The notes beneath the pieces are model-generated. The model was not told where the DNA came from. It saw only the letters and a list, made by a program, of their open reading frames with translations, and searched no databases. A program made the translations under genes and the position numbers. Below are positions 23,997 to 33,650 of a stretch of DNA of 64,000 bases, in pieces. Location: positions 91,835 through 155,834 of the forward strand of contig NZ_JAUKPO010000016.1 in assembly GCF_030503435.1 (NCBI RefSeq). Reading direction: 5' to 3'. Each line of letters opens with the position of its first letter. The first letter of the stretch is position 1. Source of the DNA: Rhodocytophaga aerolata (GTDB taxonomy: Bacteria > Bacteroidota > Bacteroidia > Cytophagales > 172606-1).

Positions 23997-26900
23997 ATGA
24001 AAAAAAAGTTTTACTATTCTTCAGGCAGGCTATACATATCCGTATGGCTTGTATTTTGGAGTGCCATCACTATGGCTCAGACGAAAACCGTATCTGGCAG
24101 AGTCACGGCAGAAGAAGACAATACCGCCCTGCCAGGGGTAAATATTGTTGTAAAAGGAACCACTACCGGTGCTGTTACAGATGGCAGTGGAAATTATTCG
24201 ATTTCGGTTCCAGGAAATGAGGCAACCCTTGTATTCACCTCTATTGGATACACGGCTCAAGAAGTACTAGTGGGAAACCGCAGTATCATCGATATCATGA
24301 TGACATCGGATGTAAAATCGCTTCAGGAAGTGGTGGTAACCGGGTACACGACGCAAAACCGCCGCGATATTACTGGTGCGGTGTCGGTTGTAAAACCGCA
24401 GGAACTGCTAGCTACTCCGGCAGGTAATATACAGCAACAGCTACAAGGCCGGGTAGCGGGGGTGGTCACCAGTGGTACTGGCGTGCCGGGTGCCGGGGCA
24501 AAAGTCCGGGTGCGGGGCTTTGGTTCTTTTGGCAACAACGATCCGCTGTATATTGTAGACGGCGTACCTACCTACAACGTGAACAATATCAACCCGCAGG
24601 ATATTGAATCAATGCAGGTATTGAAAGATGCCTCCGCTGCTTCTATATATGGGGCAAGGGCTGCCAACGGGGTAGTAATTATGACGACTAAAAAAGGTAA
24701 ATCTGGCGTGCCAACCATCAGTGTAGATTCCTATTATGGCTTTCAGCGCGCACCCAAAGGCCCGGATATGCTCAATCCCACCCAGCTGGGGCAACTTTTC
24801 TGGGAGAGCCAACGCAATGCCGGACAGACACCCAGCCATCCACAGTACGGATCAGGTGCCGAACCCAGATTTCCAGATTATATCATTGCCGGTTCTACGG
24901 CTGGAGTAATGGAGGGGCATCCCAATACCGATCCGGCTTTATATAATATAGATTTTTCCCGCGATCTGCACCGTATTGTCCGATTCAACAAAGAGGGCAC
25001 TGATCAATGGGCTGAATTATTCCGGACAGCGCCCATTCAGAGTCATCAGGTAAATGCTAGCGGTGGTACTGAGTTTAGCAATTATTCAGTAGGCCTCAAC
25101 TACTTCGATCAGCAGGGCCTCATGCATTATACCGGCTACAAGCGGTATTCTTTGCGGGCCAATACCCAGTTTAAAGTAAAAAACCGGATCCGTATCGGAG
25201 AAAATGCCCAGATCAGCTATAACCAAGCCAAAGGTACCCGCTCAGGTGAAGAAGGTGGAGAAAGTTTTGTACTGCAGGCTATCCGGATTTATCCCTTTGT
25301 TCCACGCTACGATATTAACGGAAACTGGGGAGGTACTGCCGGTGCCGGAGCCGGAACTGGTCCTAACAACTATGCCGAACTGTATAGGAGCAAAGATAAT
25401 ACTAATTCTGCCATCCGGATGTTTGGCAATGTGTATGCGGAAGTGGATATTATCTCTGGCCTGACAGCGCGCACGTCATTCGGGGCCGATTACGAAACCC
25501 GGTATGGCCAGAACTATACCTTCCGTACCTACGAACGGGCTGAAAACATAGGAAGCAATGCCTACACCGAGCAAAACGACTATAACCTGAACTGGACCTG
25601 GACCAATACCCTGACCTATAAAAAGATATTTGCTGAAAAACATGACCTGACCTTACTGCTAGGGACCGAAGCCGTAAAAGAGACCGGCCGGGGCGTGTTT
25701 GGCAGAAGAATCAATTACTTTTCAGATGATCCGCTCTTCCGGGTTTTAACCCGTGGAGCTCCTGTTGGACAGGATAACAGCAGTTATGGATTTGCTTCCA
25801 CCCTATCGTCTGTTTTTGGACGGGTGGATTATACCTTCAACGACCGCTATTTATTGAATGCTACCCTGAGACGAGACGGTTCTTCCAGATTTGGTAGTGA
25901 AAACCGGTATGGTGTATTTCCTGCTGCCAGTATCGGATGGCGTATTTCCAGTGAAGAGTTTATGAAAGGCGTACCTTTTATAAATGACCTGAAAATTCGG
26001 GCAGGATGGGGCCAGATGGGTAATCAGTTGAACGTAGACCGCGAAAATGCCTATAGCTTCTACCGTTCTACTCCCGGTAACTCTTCCTACGATCTGGGTG
26101 GCACCGGTAACTCGGTGATAATGGGTTTCGACATGGACCGGGTGGGATTTACCCGGACTAAATGGGAGGCAGCTACCACCACCAATCTTGGCCTGGATGC
26201 TTCCTTGTTTGACAACCGCTTTGATATTGCCCTCGACCTGTACAACCGTACTACTGAAGGGCTGCTGATCCGGGCACAAGCCCCTGGTACGCTCGGACAT
26301 GCCACATTGCCATTTGTGAATGTGGGAGATATCCGCAACCGGGGTATAGACCTGACATTAGGTACCCGGGGCGATATTGGTGGCAGCGGCCTCAAATACG
26401 ATGTGGTGCTTACGCTGGCTCATTATAAAAACGAAGCGCTGAAAGTAGGGGCTAACGAGAAAGATTTTATACAAGGCTCTGTTCTGCGCAATGTTGAAAT
26501 TACCCGCAGTGAAGCCGGCCAACCTATTTCCTCTTTCCGGGGCTACACCATCGATGGTTTCTTTGAAACCCAGGAAGAAGTAGACGCAGGTCCGGATCAG
26601 CCGCAGAAAAGGGTAGGTTCCTGGAGAATACGCGATTTAAACAATGATGGCACCATTAACGCCCAGGATCAGTCTTATATCGGAAGCCCTCACCCGGATC
26701 TTACTGCCGGTCTGAACTTTACGCTTGCATACAGGGGTTTCGACCTCAACATCTTTCTGTATTCTGTGCTGGGTAACGAATTGTATAACAATACAAAATG
26801 GTGGACAGATTTCAATTCCTTCCAGGGAAACAGAAGTGTACGGATGCTGGAGCAATCCTGGAGGCCAGGGGCTGATAATTCCAATGCCGTGTTACCGATC

Positions 26901-27200
26901 TTAGACGCTACCGATACCTACAGCAACAGTATTGCCAATTCATATATGGTAGAAAGCGGATCTTATCTGCGTGCCCGTACCATTCAGCTAGGCTACAACT
27001 TTCCGGTATCCTTTACAAACCGCCTGGGAATGAACACCCTGCGGATATATGTGCAAGGACAGAACATGTTTACGATTACCAATTATTCAGGCATTGACCC
27101 AGATGTCAGTACCCTGGGTAGCGAAACTGGCATGGGGATAGATATGGGCTGGTATCCGAATCCGAAGCAATATTTATTGGGAATAAACCTGGCCTTTTAA
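23997..27200 (+). CDS. SusC/RagA family TonB-linked outer-membrane protein
   Basis: A 1067-residue TonB-dependent transporter. A signal peptide (about residues 1-28) is followed by a carboxypeptidase-regulatory-like domain (TVSGRVTAEEDNTALPGVNI to about 110) and the plug (QEVVVTGYTTQNRRDITGAVS, then QQQLQGRVAGVV and SIYGARAANGVVIMTTKKG). The rest is a beta-barrel ending in LLGINLAF with terminal Phe. SusC proteins take up oligosaccharides or peptides with a SusD lid. The SusD gene follows 62 bp downstream. No FecI/FecR-type or hybrid two-component regulator and no glycoside hydrolase is adjacent, so the substrate is open. Confidence 0.93.
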   Translation: MKKKFYYSSGRLYISVWLVFWSAITMAQTKTVSGRVTAEEDNTALPGVNIVVKGTTTGAVTDGSGNYSISVPGNEATLVFTSIGYTAQEVLVGNRSIIDIMMTSDVKSLQEVVVTGYTTQNRRDITGAVSVVKPQELLATPAGNIQQQLQGRVAGVVTSGTGVPGAGAKVRVRGFGSFGNNDPLYIVDGVPTYNVNNINPQDIESMQVLKDASAASIYGARAANGVVIMTTKKGKSGVPTISVDSYYGFQRAPKGPDMLNPTQLGQLFWESQRNAGQTPSHPQYGSGAEPRFPDYIIAGSTAGVMEGHPNTDPALYNIDFSRDLHRIVRFNKEGTDQWAELFRTAPIQSHQVNASGGTEFSNYSVGLNYFDQQGLMHYTGYKRYSLRANTQFKVKNRIRIGENAQISYNQAKGTRSGEEGGESFVLQAIRIYPFVPRYDINGNWGGTAGAGAGTGPNNYAELYRSKDNTNSAIRMFGNVYAEVDIISGLTARTSFGADYETRYGQNYTFRTYERAENIGSNAYTEQNDYNLNWTWTNTLTYKKIFAEKHDLTLLLGTEAVKETGRGVFGRRINYFSDDPLFRVLTRGAPVGQDNSSYGFASTLSSVFGRVDYTFNDRYLLNATLRRDGSSRFGSENRYGVFPAASIGWRISSEEFMKGVPFINDLKIRAGWGQMGNQLNVDRENAYSFYRSTPGNSSYDLGGTGNSVIMGFDMDRVGFTRTKWEAATTTNLGLDASLFDNRFDIALDLYNRTTEGLLIRAQAPGTLGHATLPFVNVGDIRNRGIDLTLGTRGDIGGSGLKYDVVLTLAHYKNEALKVGANEKDFIQGSVLRNVEITRSEAGQPISSFRGYTIDGFFETQEEVDAGPDQPQKRVGSWRIRDLNNDGTINAQDQSYIGSPHPDLTAGLNFTLAYRGFDLNIFLYSVLGNELYNNTKWWTDFNSFQGNRSVRMLEQSWRPGADNSNAVLPILDATDTYSNSIANSYMVESGSYLRARTIQLGYNFPVSFTNRLGMNTLRIYVQGQNMFTITNYSGIDPDVSTLGSETGMGIDMGWYPNPKQYLLGINLAF

Positions 27201-27261
27201 GGAAACAACTTAGACAGGCAAACGGGTAGTTTAAAAACCATTCACACAAAATTAATCCGAT

Positions 27262-29004
27262 ATGAAAAATAGTATAACCATAGTTGCCATTTTTCTTCTG
27301 GCAGGTGCGGCCTTGGTCGCCTGTAAAGATTCATTTCTGGATGAGCCGCCCAGAGGTACATTCAGTGAAAGTATTCTGAAAAACCGGGCAGGCGTAGAAG
27401 GTATATTAGTTGGTGCATATTCTCTGCTCGACGGCGTTGGCGGACCTTCCGGAAACTGGGAAGCGGCCGGTTCCAACTGGGTGTTTGGCGATGTAGCTTC
27501 AGATGATGCTTACAAAGGAACGGATGCTGGCGACCAGATCGAAATTAACCCTATTGAACGGTACGAACCCTTACCCACCAATGGCTATTTCAATCTGAAA
27601 TGGCGGCATCAGTACGATGGCGTTTCCCGGTCTAACGACGTACTCAGGCTCTTGCCGGAGGCTACCGACATTCCGGATGCAGAAAAACTCAGAATTACCG
27701 CTGAAGCCCGTTTTTTGCGGGGCTATTATCATTTCGATGCCAAACGGATGTGGAATATGGTGCCGTATGTAGATGAGAAGACGATTATATTCACTGACTT
27801 TACCACAGCCAATGTTCCGAACAATACCGATATATGGCCCAGAATTGAGGAAGATATCAAGTTTGCCTATGATAACCTGCCGGAAACTCAGGCACAAGTA
27901 GGCCGGGTAAATAAATGGGCAGCCGGTGCCTACCTCGGGAAAGTATATATGTACCAGAAGAAATTTGCAGAAGCGAAACAAGTGTTCGACAATGTAATTG
28001 CCAATGGAACGACGAGTGCCGGTAAAAAGTATGCATTGAATCCCCAGTACCACGACAACTTCCGTGTAAGTGGGAATAACAGTGCGGAATCTGTGCTGGC
28101 GGCACAAACCTCTGTAAATGATGGCGCCAATGGATTAAATGCCAACTGGGGCGACATCCTGAACTTTACCTACGGGGGAGGCCCTGGAGGCTGCTGCGGG
28201 TTTCATCAGCCTTCGCAAAACCTGGTAAATGCCCATAAAACGGATGCAAACGGACTTCCGCTGCTGGACACCTTTAATGAGGTAGATGTAAAAAATGACC
28301 AGGGCATTCTGGCTACTCAACCCTTTGACCCCTATGCCGGCAACCTGGACCCCAGACTCGACTGGTCTGTAGGCCGCAGAGGCATTCCTCACCTGGATTG
28401 GGGTAACCATCCCGGTGTAACCTGGATTCGCGACCAGGTATATGGAGGCCCTTACAGTCCTAAGAAAAATCACTACTATCAGGCAGATATTGGAAAAAAT
28501 ACAGATGGCGGCAGCTGGACGCAGGGCTTAACCAACATTAATATTAACCTGATGCGTTTTGCAGATGTGTTGCTGATGGCCGCAGAAGCAGAAGTAGAAC
28601 TGGGAAATTTAGAGGCTGCCAGAACCTATGTGAACAGAATCCGGGAGCGGGCGCAAAATCCGGAAGGGTTTGTAAAACGGGCCGATGGCACAGCCGCTGC
28701 TACCTATGTAATTGGTACCTATACCACTCCCTGGATAGATGCAGCCACAGCCCGGAAAGCCGTGCGGTTTGAACGAAGGCTGGAACTGGCTATGGAAGGG
28801 CACCGCTTCTTTGACCTGGTGCGTTGGGGAATTGCTGCCGAAACTCTCAATACGTATCTGGCTAAAGAAAGGACCCTTCGCCAGTATCTGGTTGGTGCAA
28901 CATTTAAACCCGGAGTAAATGAATATTTCCCGATACCTGAGCAGCAAATAGTCTTGAGCACTCAAGGTGGCCAACCGACCCTTCAACAGAATCCTGGTTA
29001 CTAA
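27262..29004 (+). CDS. SusD/RagB family nutrient-binding lipoprotein
   Basis: A 580-residue outer-membrane lipoprotein. The signal ends with AGAALVACKDSFLDEPPRG (lipobox cysteine at about residue 20), typical of SusD. TPR-like helices lie near ARFLRGYYHFDAKRMWN, LPETQAQVGRVNKWAAGAYLGKVYMYQKKFAEA, and the C-terminal RFADVLLMAAEAEVELGNLEAARTYVNRIRERA with FERRLELAMEGHRFFDLVRWG. The tail FFPIPEQQI-like YFPIPEQQIVLS is standard. It forms the lid of the SusC transporter encoded just upstream. Both genes form one operon ending at the hairpin at 29037. Confidence 0.93.
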   Translation: MKNSITIVAIFLLAGAALVACKDSFLDEPPRGTFSESILKNRAGVEGILVGAYSLLDGVGGPSGNWEAAGSNWVFGDVASDDAYKGTDAGDQIEINPIERYEPLPTNGYFNLKWRHQYDGVSRSNDVLRLLPEATDIPDAEKLRITAEARFLRGYYHFDAKRMWNMVPYVDEKTIIFTDFTTANVPNNTDIWPRIEEDIKFAYDNLPETQAQVGRVNKWAAGAYLGKVYMYQKKFAEAKQVFDNVIANGTTSAGKKYALNPQYHDNFRVSGNNSAESVLAAQTSVNDGANGLNANWGDILNFTYGGGPGGCCGFHQPSQNLVNAHKTDANGLPLLDTFNEVDVKNDQGILATQPFDPYAGNLDPRLDWSVGRRGIPHLDWGNHPGVTWIRDQVYGGPYSPKKNHYYQADIGKNTDGGSWTQGLTNININLMRFADVLLMAAEAEVELGNLEAARTYVNRIRERAQNPEGFVKRADGTAAATYVIGTYTTPWIDAATARKAVRFERRLELAMEGHRFFDLVRWGIAAETLNTYLAKERTLRQYLVGATFKPGVNEYFPIPEQQIVLSTQGGQPTLQQNPGY

Positions 29005-29036
29005 ACTTTTATAACAGATAATCAAGTTACTATTCT

Positions 29037-29067
29037 ACCTGCATGGCCCTGGCTATGCAGGTTTTTT
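29037..29067 (+). terminator. Intrinsic terminator of the susCD operon
   Basis: An 8-bp stem ACCTGCAT (29037-29044) with ATGCAGGT (29055-29062) and a 10-base loop, followed by TTTTTATT, 33 bp after the SusD stop. Confidence 0.8.
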
Positions 29068-29077
29068 ATTGCCATTT

Positions 29078-29914
29078 TCAGGGATTTAGCCGGGTGCCGC
29101 AATGCTTGCAGTACGCAGAACCAGTATCATGGTCTTGAGCCAGGCAGTTAGGGCAGGTCTGTGTACTGACGGTAGATTTATAGGAAATCTTAGAAAGTTC
29201 GGAAGTCACAATCCCGGTAGGTACAGCAATAATACCATATCCGGTAATCATGATAAAGGAAGCCAGGGCCTGTCCTAAAACCGTTTTTGGGGCAATATCT
29301 CCGTAGCCTACCGTTGTGAGGGTGACAATAGACCAGTAGATGCTTATGGGAATACTGGTAAACCCATTTTCCGGACCTTCTACCAGGTACATAAGCGTAC
29401 CGGCAATAATAACAATGCTTACTACTGTCAACAAGAACACCACAATCTTATGCCTGCTGGCTTTCAAAGCTGTTGTCAGTACGGTAGCTTCGCCTAAATA
29501 CCTGCTCAACTTTAAAATCCGGAATATCCGCAGCAGCCGGATGGTCCGGATCACCAGCAAATACTGCGACCCTACAAACACAATACTCAGGTAGGTAGGA
29601 ATAATTGCCAGAAAGTCGATGATACCCAGAAAACTGAATATATACCGCCGTGGATTTCGGACGGCAATAAGCCTGGCAAGGTACTCTGCGGTAAACAGAA
29701 AAGTAAAAAACCATTCAAGGGTACGAAGCCAGTCTCCGTAGTTGGCTTGTATGCTGCTTACACTCTCCAGCATCACTACCACAATGCTCAGAAGTATGGC
29801 TATCAACAGGGCAATATCAAATCTTCTGCCGGCAGGTGTATCAGCCTCAAAGATGATCTCGTAGAGGCGGTTTCGCCAGGTAGTATGAAATGTTTTTTCA
29901 GATTGTTTTTGCAT
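29078..29914 (-). CDS. Voltage-gated potassium channel-like protein with zinc ribbon
   Basis: A 278-residue six-helix ion channel. S4 is arginine-rich (VIRTIRLLRIFRILKLSRYL, about residues 122-141), and the selectivity filter TLTTVGYGDIAP lies at about residues 196-207, before S6. The C-terminus has a zinc ribbon, CPNCLAQDHDTGSAYCKHCGTRL, with two CxxC pairs. Expected in the inner membrane, conducting K+ as a tetramer. The gene is convergent with susD and divergent from the sigma-factor gene. The zinc ribbon is seen in other bacterial members of this family and may help cytoplasmic assembly. Confidence 0.88.
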   Translation of the reverse strand: MQKQSEKTFHTTWRNRLYEIIFEADTPAGRRFDIALLIAILLSIVVVMLESVSSIQANYGDWLRTLEWFFTFLFTAEYLARLIAVRNPRRYIFSFLGIIDFLAIIPTYLSIVFVGSQYLLVIRTIRLLRIFRILKLSRYLGEATVLTTALKASRHKIVVFLLTVVSIVIIAGTLMYLVEGPENGFTSIPISIYWSIVTLTTVGYGDIAPKTVLGQALASFIMITGYGIIAVPTGIVTSELSKISYKSTVSTQTCPNCLAQDHDTGSAYCKHCGTRLNP

Positions 29915-30184
29915 AAACTGACTATTACGTATCTACTAAGTAGGCAGATCCCCTGAACTGCCTGGGAGGATGCCACTGACAAGAAAACAGGAAATTACTG
30001 CCTTACCCCATCACAAGTTACTACGATCTGTTAACTTTAGCTGTTTACCGGTGGATATTTACAAATTATACAACAATAGGTAGCCATCAGCTAACTTTCC
30101 GGAAAATAATTTTCCCGGCCTGTAACTTTTCGCTTGTGTCTTTGTCTTACGGCCAACAACCATGCATGTAGCCATTGTTTTTGA

Positions 30185-30673
30185 ATGATTTCAGTTGAGG
30201 AATATAACCTGGCGGTAAAAGAATATACCCGGCGTATATTCCGCTTTCTCTATAAATCGCTGAGAGACGAAGAAGCGGTGAATGATCTGGTGCAGGATTG
30301 TTACCTGAAACTGTGGCAGAATAAAGATTCCGTAGATCCGCAGAAAGTAAAAGCCTGGCTGTTTTCAGTGGCTTACCGGGCCATGCTCAATTATGTAAAA
30401 GCCCATACCAGAAAGGTGCCATGGCAGGAAGACAGTCATGCGCCGGCAGTGTTTCAGAAAAATGAATTTGACACCAGAGCCATCCTGGAAAAAGCCTTGA
30501 ATGAACTACCTGCTTTACAAAAGTCTATACTCCTGCTGCGCGACCTGGAGGGCTATGAATATAAGGAAATAGGGGAGATTCTGGGAATTTCCGAAGCCCA
30601 GGTAAAAGTGTATTTGTTCCGGGCCAGGCAAAAAGTGAAAAATTATATTAAAGAATTAACCAATGTACTCTGA
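30185..30673 (+). CDS. ECF RNA polymerase sigma factor
   Basis: A 162-residue sigma-70 family protein of the extracytoplasmic function group. Region 2 appears as IFRFLYKSLRDEEAVNDLVQDCYLKLWQNKD with the following KAWLFSVAYRAMLNYVKAHTRK. Region 4 is LNELPALQKSILLLRDLEGYEYKEIGEILGISEAQVKVYLFRARQKVKNYI. It is followed 71 bp later by a one-helix membrane protein that may be its anti-sigma factor, then by PorP/SprF genes. This order suggests the sigma factor controls the cell-surface genes after it, but this is inference. Confidence 0.9.
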   Translation: MISVEEYNLAVKEYTRRIFRFLYKSLRDEEAVNDLVQDCYLKLWQNKDSVDPQKVKAWLFSVAYRAMLNYVKAHTRKVPWQEDSHAPAVFQKNEFDTRAILEKALNELPALQKSILLLRDLEGYEYKEIGEILGISEAQVKVYLFRARQKVKNYIKELTNVL

Positions 30674-30744
30674 TACCGGCAAGAAAACCAACATAGTCCT
30701 TAGTATACATTTTTGATCGTACAGTTGTAATTAATATTTGTTCT

Positions 30745-31503
30745 ATGAAGCCATCCGCTGAAGATTGGGAAAACCAGGAGTTAGATAAGCTGCTGTTTGA
30801 ATACCTGGAAGGCAACCTGCCCGACGAGCAGGCCAGGGAACTGGAGAAGAAAGCCGCTAGTGATGCCTTGCTTGGTACAGAACTGGAATATTGGAAAGAA
30901 ACTAAAGTAACAGCGGAACTTTACGATACACATTTGCTGGAAGAGAGACTAGTAAGAGTAGAAAGCATACCTGCCAAACAACCGGTGGAATCCACTAAAA
31001 ACACTAACGCATCCTTGTATGCATTTGTCTGGCTGGTGTGTATATGCAGTGTGTGGCCAATAAGATTAAAGCAAGAGAAAACTACGCTGGCACCAAAGTA
31101 CATTGTTGAAATTCTCGCCAGAGAGAAGAGTACCCCCATTTTGGCAATCGTAGAACAAAAACAGGAAACAAGGTTTACTAAGAGGAATTCAGAAACTCAG
31201 AAGCGGGATTTACCAATCTCTACTTCCCTCTATACTGAAAAGACTATACCGCACTTGCCAGACCTGAGAAAAGTTGAATCAAATCAACTACCTGTTTCTC
31301 GGCAAATACAAGAGATACGGATACCAGCCTCAGCCTCAAAAAAGCTAAGAGTTCCGGCCATACCGGCTACCAGGACGATTACCCGCAAACAAGCCAGACA
31401 GATTGCCCGCATGAAAGAAAAAGCGCTACAGCGGCGCATGGCCAATGAGTTTTTGAAAGGCCGGGTGCCCTATGTGGTTCCTCTGAATACTCAAAACTTT
31501 TAA
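30745..31503 (+). CDS. Putative anti-sigma-type membrane protein
   Basis: A 252-residue protein. Residues 1-60 are acidic and helical (WENQELDKLLFEYLEGNLPDEQARELEKKAASDA), similar to the cytoplasmic N-terminus of Bacteroidota anti-sigma proteins, although no zinc-binding His-Cys motif is present. One membrane segment follows (about residues 92-110, ASLYAFVWLVCICSVWPI). The remaining part is basic and poorly conserved in appearance, ending with ARQIARMKEKALQRRMANEF. Its place directly after the ECF sigma gene supports an anti-sigma role. It is 13 bp before the first PorP/SprF gene, so the four genes are probably one transcript. Confidence 0.6.
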   Translation: MKPSAEDWENQELDKLLFEYLEGNLPDEQARELEKKAASDALLGTELEYWKETKVTAELYDTHLLEERLVRVESIPAKQPVESTKNTNASLYAFVWLVCICSVWPIRLKQEKTTLAPKYIVEILAREKSTPILAIVEQKQETRFTKRNSETQKRDLPISTSLYTEKTIPHLPDLRKVESNQLPVSRQIQEIRIPASASKKLRVPAIPATRTITRKQARQIARMKEKALQRRMANEFLKGRVPYVVPLNTQNF

Positions 31504-31515
31504 CTCACCTATAGA

Positions 31516-32466
31516 ATGTTCAAACTTTTAACAACAATTATTATTACGTTCGGCTTTCTCTTGCCGATTATTTCTTTTGGACAATATGCTCCTTTAGGAA
31601 CATTACCGATGCAGTATAACCCTTCTTTCGCTGGACAGTCAGGTGGGCCAAGAGTCAGTTCTAATATCCGGTATGGATTAAATGATTATAGCAATGGCCG
31701 GTCTCAAGGAGCATCTGTTTACACCTCTTATGACCAGTTTATTCCGGCTATCAGGAGCGGAATTAGTGTTGCAACTAACTACGATAATGCGCAGGCTAGA
31801 TATGAATATAGTTGGGATTCCAGTTATTATTACTCAGAAAATGTTGGATTTACTGTATCTGCAGCACCTAAAATATCTATAAAGGGCAAATACACTATAT
31901 CTCCTTCGATTGATTTAGGTTATTCTGTTTGGGATATTACATCAAATATCAGATGGATTCCCGATACTACCTATAATATAGATGGAAAACAACACGGCCT
32001 AAGCAGCCGGGCCGGTATCTTATTCAATACCAATAAGTTTTATGCAGGGTACACCATCCAGTTATTTAACTCTATATTAAAAAATAGTGCTGTTGATTTG
32101 AACAGAGTTCAATCATATACATTTCTCTCCTATGTTCAAGTAGGACATATCTTTCAAAGAAGTTCACAATCTAAATTTTCCTTTACGCCTCAGATTGTTC
32201 TGGAAATCTCCCGGATGAATTATTTTGAAGATAGAGTTTCTCTACGCTTATCTGCGTACAACCTGAATTTCCGCTATAAAAACTTTATCTGGGGGTTAAA
32301 TAATGAGGGATTGCATGTGGGCTGGCAAACAGATAAATTCAGGGTAATGCTGACAAACGATGTAGGTGTCTTTAGTAAGTATGCATCCAACAACGACTAT
32401 ACCGGCAATCTTTCTTTCCGTTATATTTTCAACAGCAAAGATTACAGGCCGGGTAGGACATGGTAA
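31516..32466 (+). CDS. PorP/SprF family type IX secretion membrane protein (copy 1)
   Basis: A 316-residue outer-membrane beta-barrel protein with a signal peptide (about residues 1-22, ending in SFG). The family signature LPMQYNPSFAGQSGGPRVSSNIRYG follows at about residues 31-55. SFTPQIVLEISRMNYFE, WGLNNEGLHVGWQTDKFRVMLTNDVGVF and the C-terminal SFRYIF complete the barrel. SprF/PorP homologues help secrete or anchor specific adhesins of the type IX secretion system. No large adhesin or C-terminal-domain protein is encoded next to it here. It is the first of three tandem paralogues. Confidence 0.85.
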   Translation: MFKLLTTIIITFGFLLPIISFGQYAPLGTLPMQYNPSFAGQSGGPRVSSNIRYGLNDYSNGRSQGASVYTSYDQFIPAIRSGISVATNYDNAQARYEYSWDSSYYYSENVGFTVSAAPKISIKGKYTISPSIDLGYSVWDITSNIRWIPDTTYNIDGKQHGLSSRAGILFNTNKFYAGYTIQLFNSILKNSAVDLNRVQSYTFLSYVQVGHIFQRSSQSKFSFTPQIVLEISRMNYFEDRVSLRLSAYNLNFRYKNFIWGLNNEGLHVGWQTDKFRVMLTNDVGVFSKYASNNDYTGNLSFRYIFNSKDYRPGRTW

Positions 32467-32553
32467 TAAATCAACGTTTGGGCAAAGTAATACTGACTTT
32501 TGTTTCCTTATGTTCAAACGAAAAAAATGGTCTAGTATCTTTTTTCAATAGCT

Positions 32554-33550
32554 ATGTTCAAACTTTTAACCTTTGTTGTTCTTTCAGCTGGAATACTTTT
32601 GTCGCAGCCTACTTTTGGGCAAGGCTGGGCTGATATTCCCCTGGGTGCAATGCCGATGCAGTATAATCCCTCGTTTGCCGGACAAATGGGCGGGCCACGA
32701 ATCAGTTCAAGTATGGGGTATGATGTGCTAAAGTTTGCCTATACAGCTGCGCCTGAGTCCCGCAAAAGGTCTTACAGCCTGTATACGTCGTATGACCAGT
32801 TTATTTCTGCTATAAGATCTGGCATAGGCATTACGGCTGGTGTTGAGAGAGATAAGAATAGCTTTAATTCAATTGACATAAACAATAAGCATGTCCGGCA
32901 AGATATGACTGAAAGAAGTAGATTTCTTTCCGTAGCGGTGGCTCCTAAATTATCTATACATGGAAAATACACGCTTTCTCCTTCTGTGGATATTGCCTAT
33001 GCTACGTTCCGGTCACATACTATCCATTATCCTGATTACCCTGCTGACTCTGGCCGGAGAGACATTAAATTTTATAAACCAGGAGTGGCAAAGCAAGGCA
33101 GGGCTTTTGTTCAATACAAATAAGTTTTACATGGGGTATTCAGTGGTCTTGTTTAATTACCTTAAAAACCCGGCTACCAATTCGTTTTTGAACGTAAAAG
33201 AAAATTTTCAGTCATTTTTACAGCTAGGCTATACCTTCCAAAGGCGTTCAACCTCAAAGTTTACGTTTACTCCCCAGCTATTGCTGAGTATATCAAAGTT
33301 TCATAGTACGGCTCCATTGCGGCTGCAGTTTGAAGATATTATAATCAACTTCCGGTATCAGCAGTTTATATGGGGAGGCAATAACCGGGGCATTCATCTG
33401 GGCTGGCAAACCGATCAACTGCGGATACTATTCACCAATTCATTAGGTATAGGTGGAGGCAGCGGTACCAACCATTTTCGCTATATTGGCAATCTGTCTG
33501 TGAGGTACATTCTCAGTAGTAAAAATCAACGTGTAGGCAGGTCCTGGTAG
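32554..33550 (+). pseudogene. PorP/SprF family protein (copy 2), frameshifted
   Basis: The first 178 codons read as a normal PorP/SprF protein (signal peptide, LGAMPMQYNPSFAGQMGGPRIS, LSVAVAPKLSIHGKYTLSPS). Around 33090 the homology passes to the next frame, where SKAGLLFNTNKFYMGYSVVLFN to the final GRSW aligns with copies 1 and 3. Removing one A from the AAA run at 33090-33092 would restore a single frame of about 331 codons (reading GVASKAGLLFNTNK across the join). The original frame stops at 33123. Either a recent inactivating mutation, a phase-variable tract or a sequencing error; the run is short, which argues against slippage. Confidence 0.8.
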
Positions 33551-33650
33551 TAGGGGTAGCAAGCTACATACGAGTATCATGGCCAAGTAATACCTATTTA
33601 AATTTAAATCACCGTGTTTGATTTATTGATGAGAATTTAATGAAATGACT

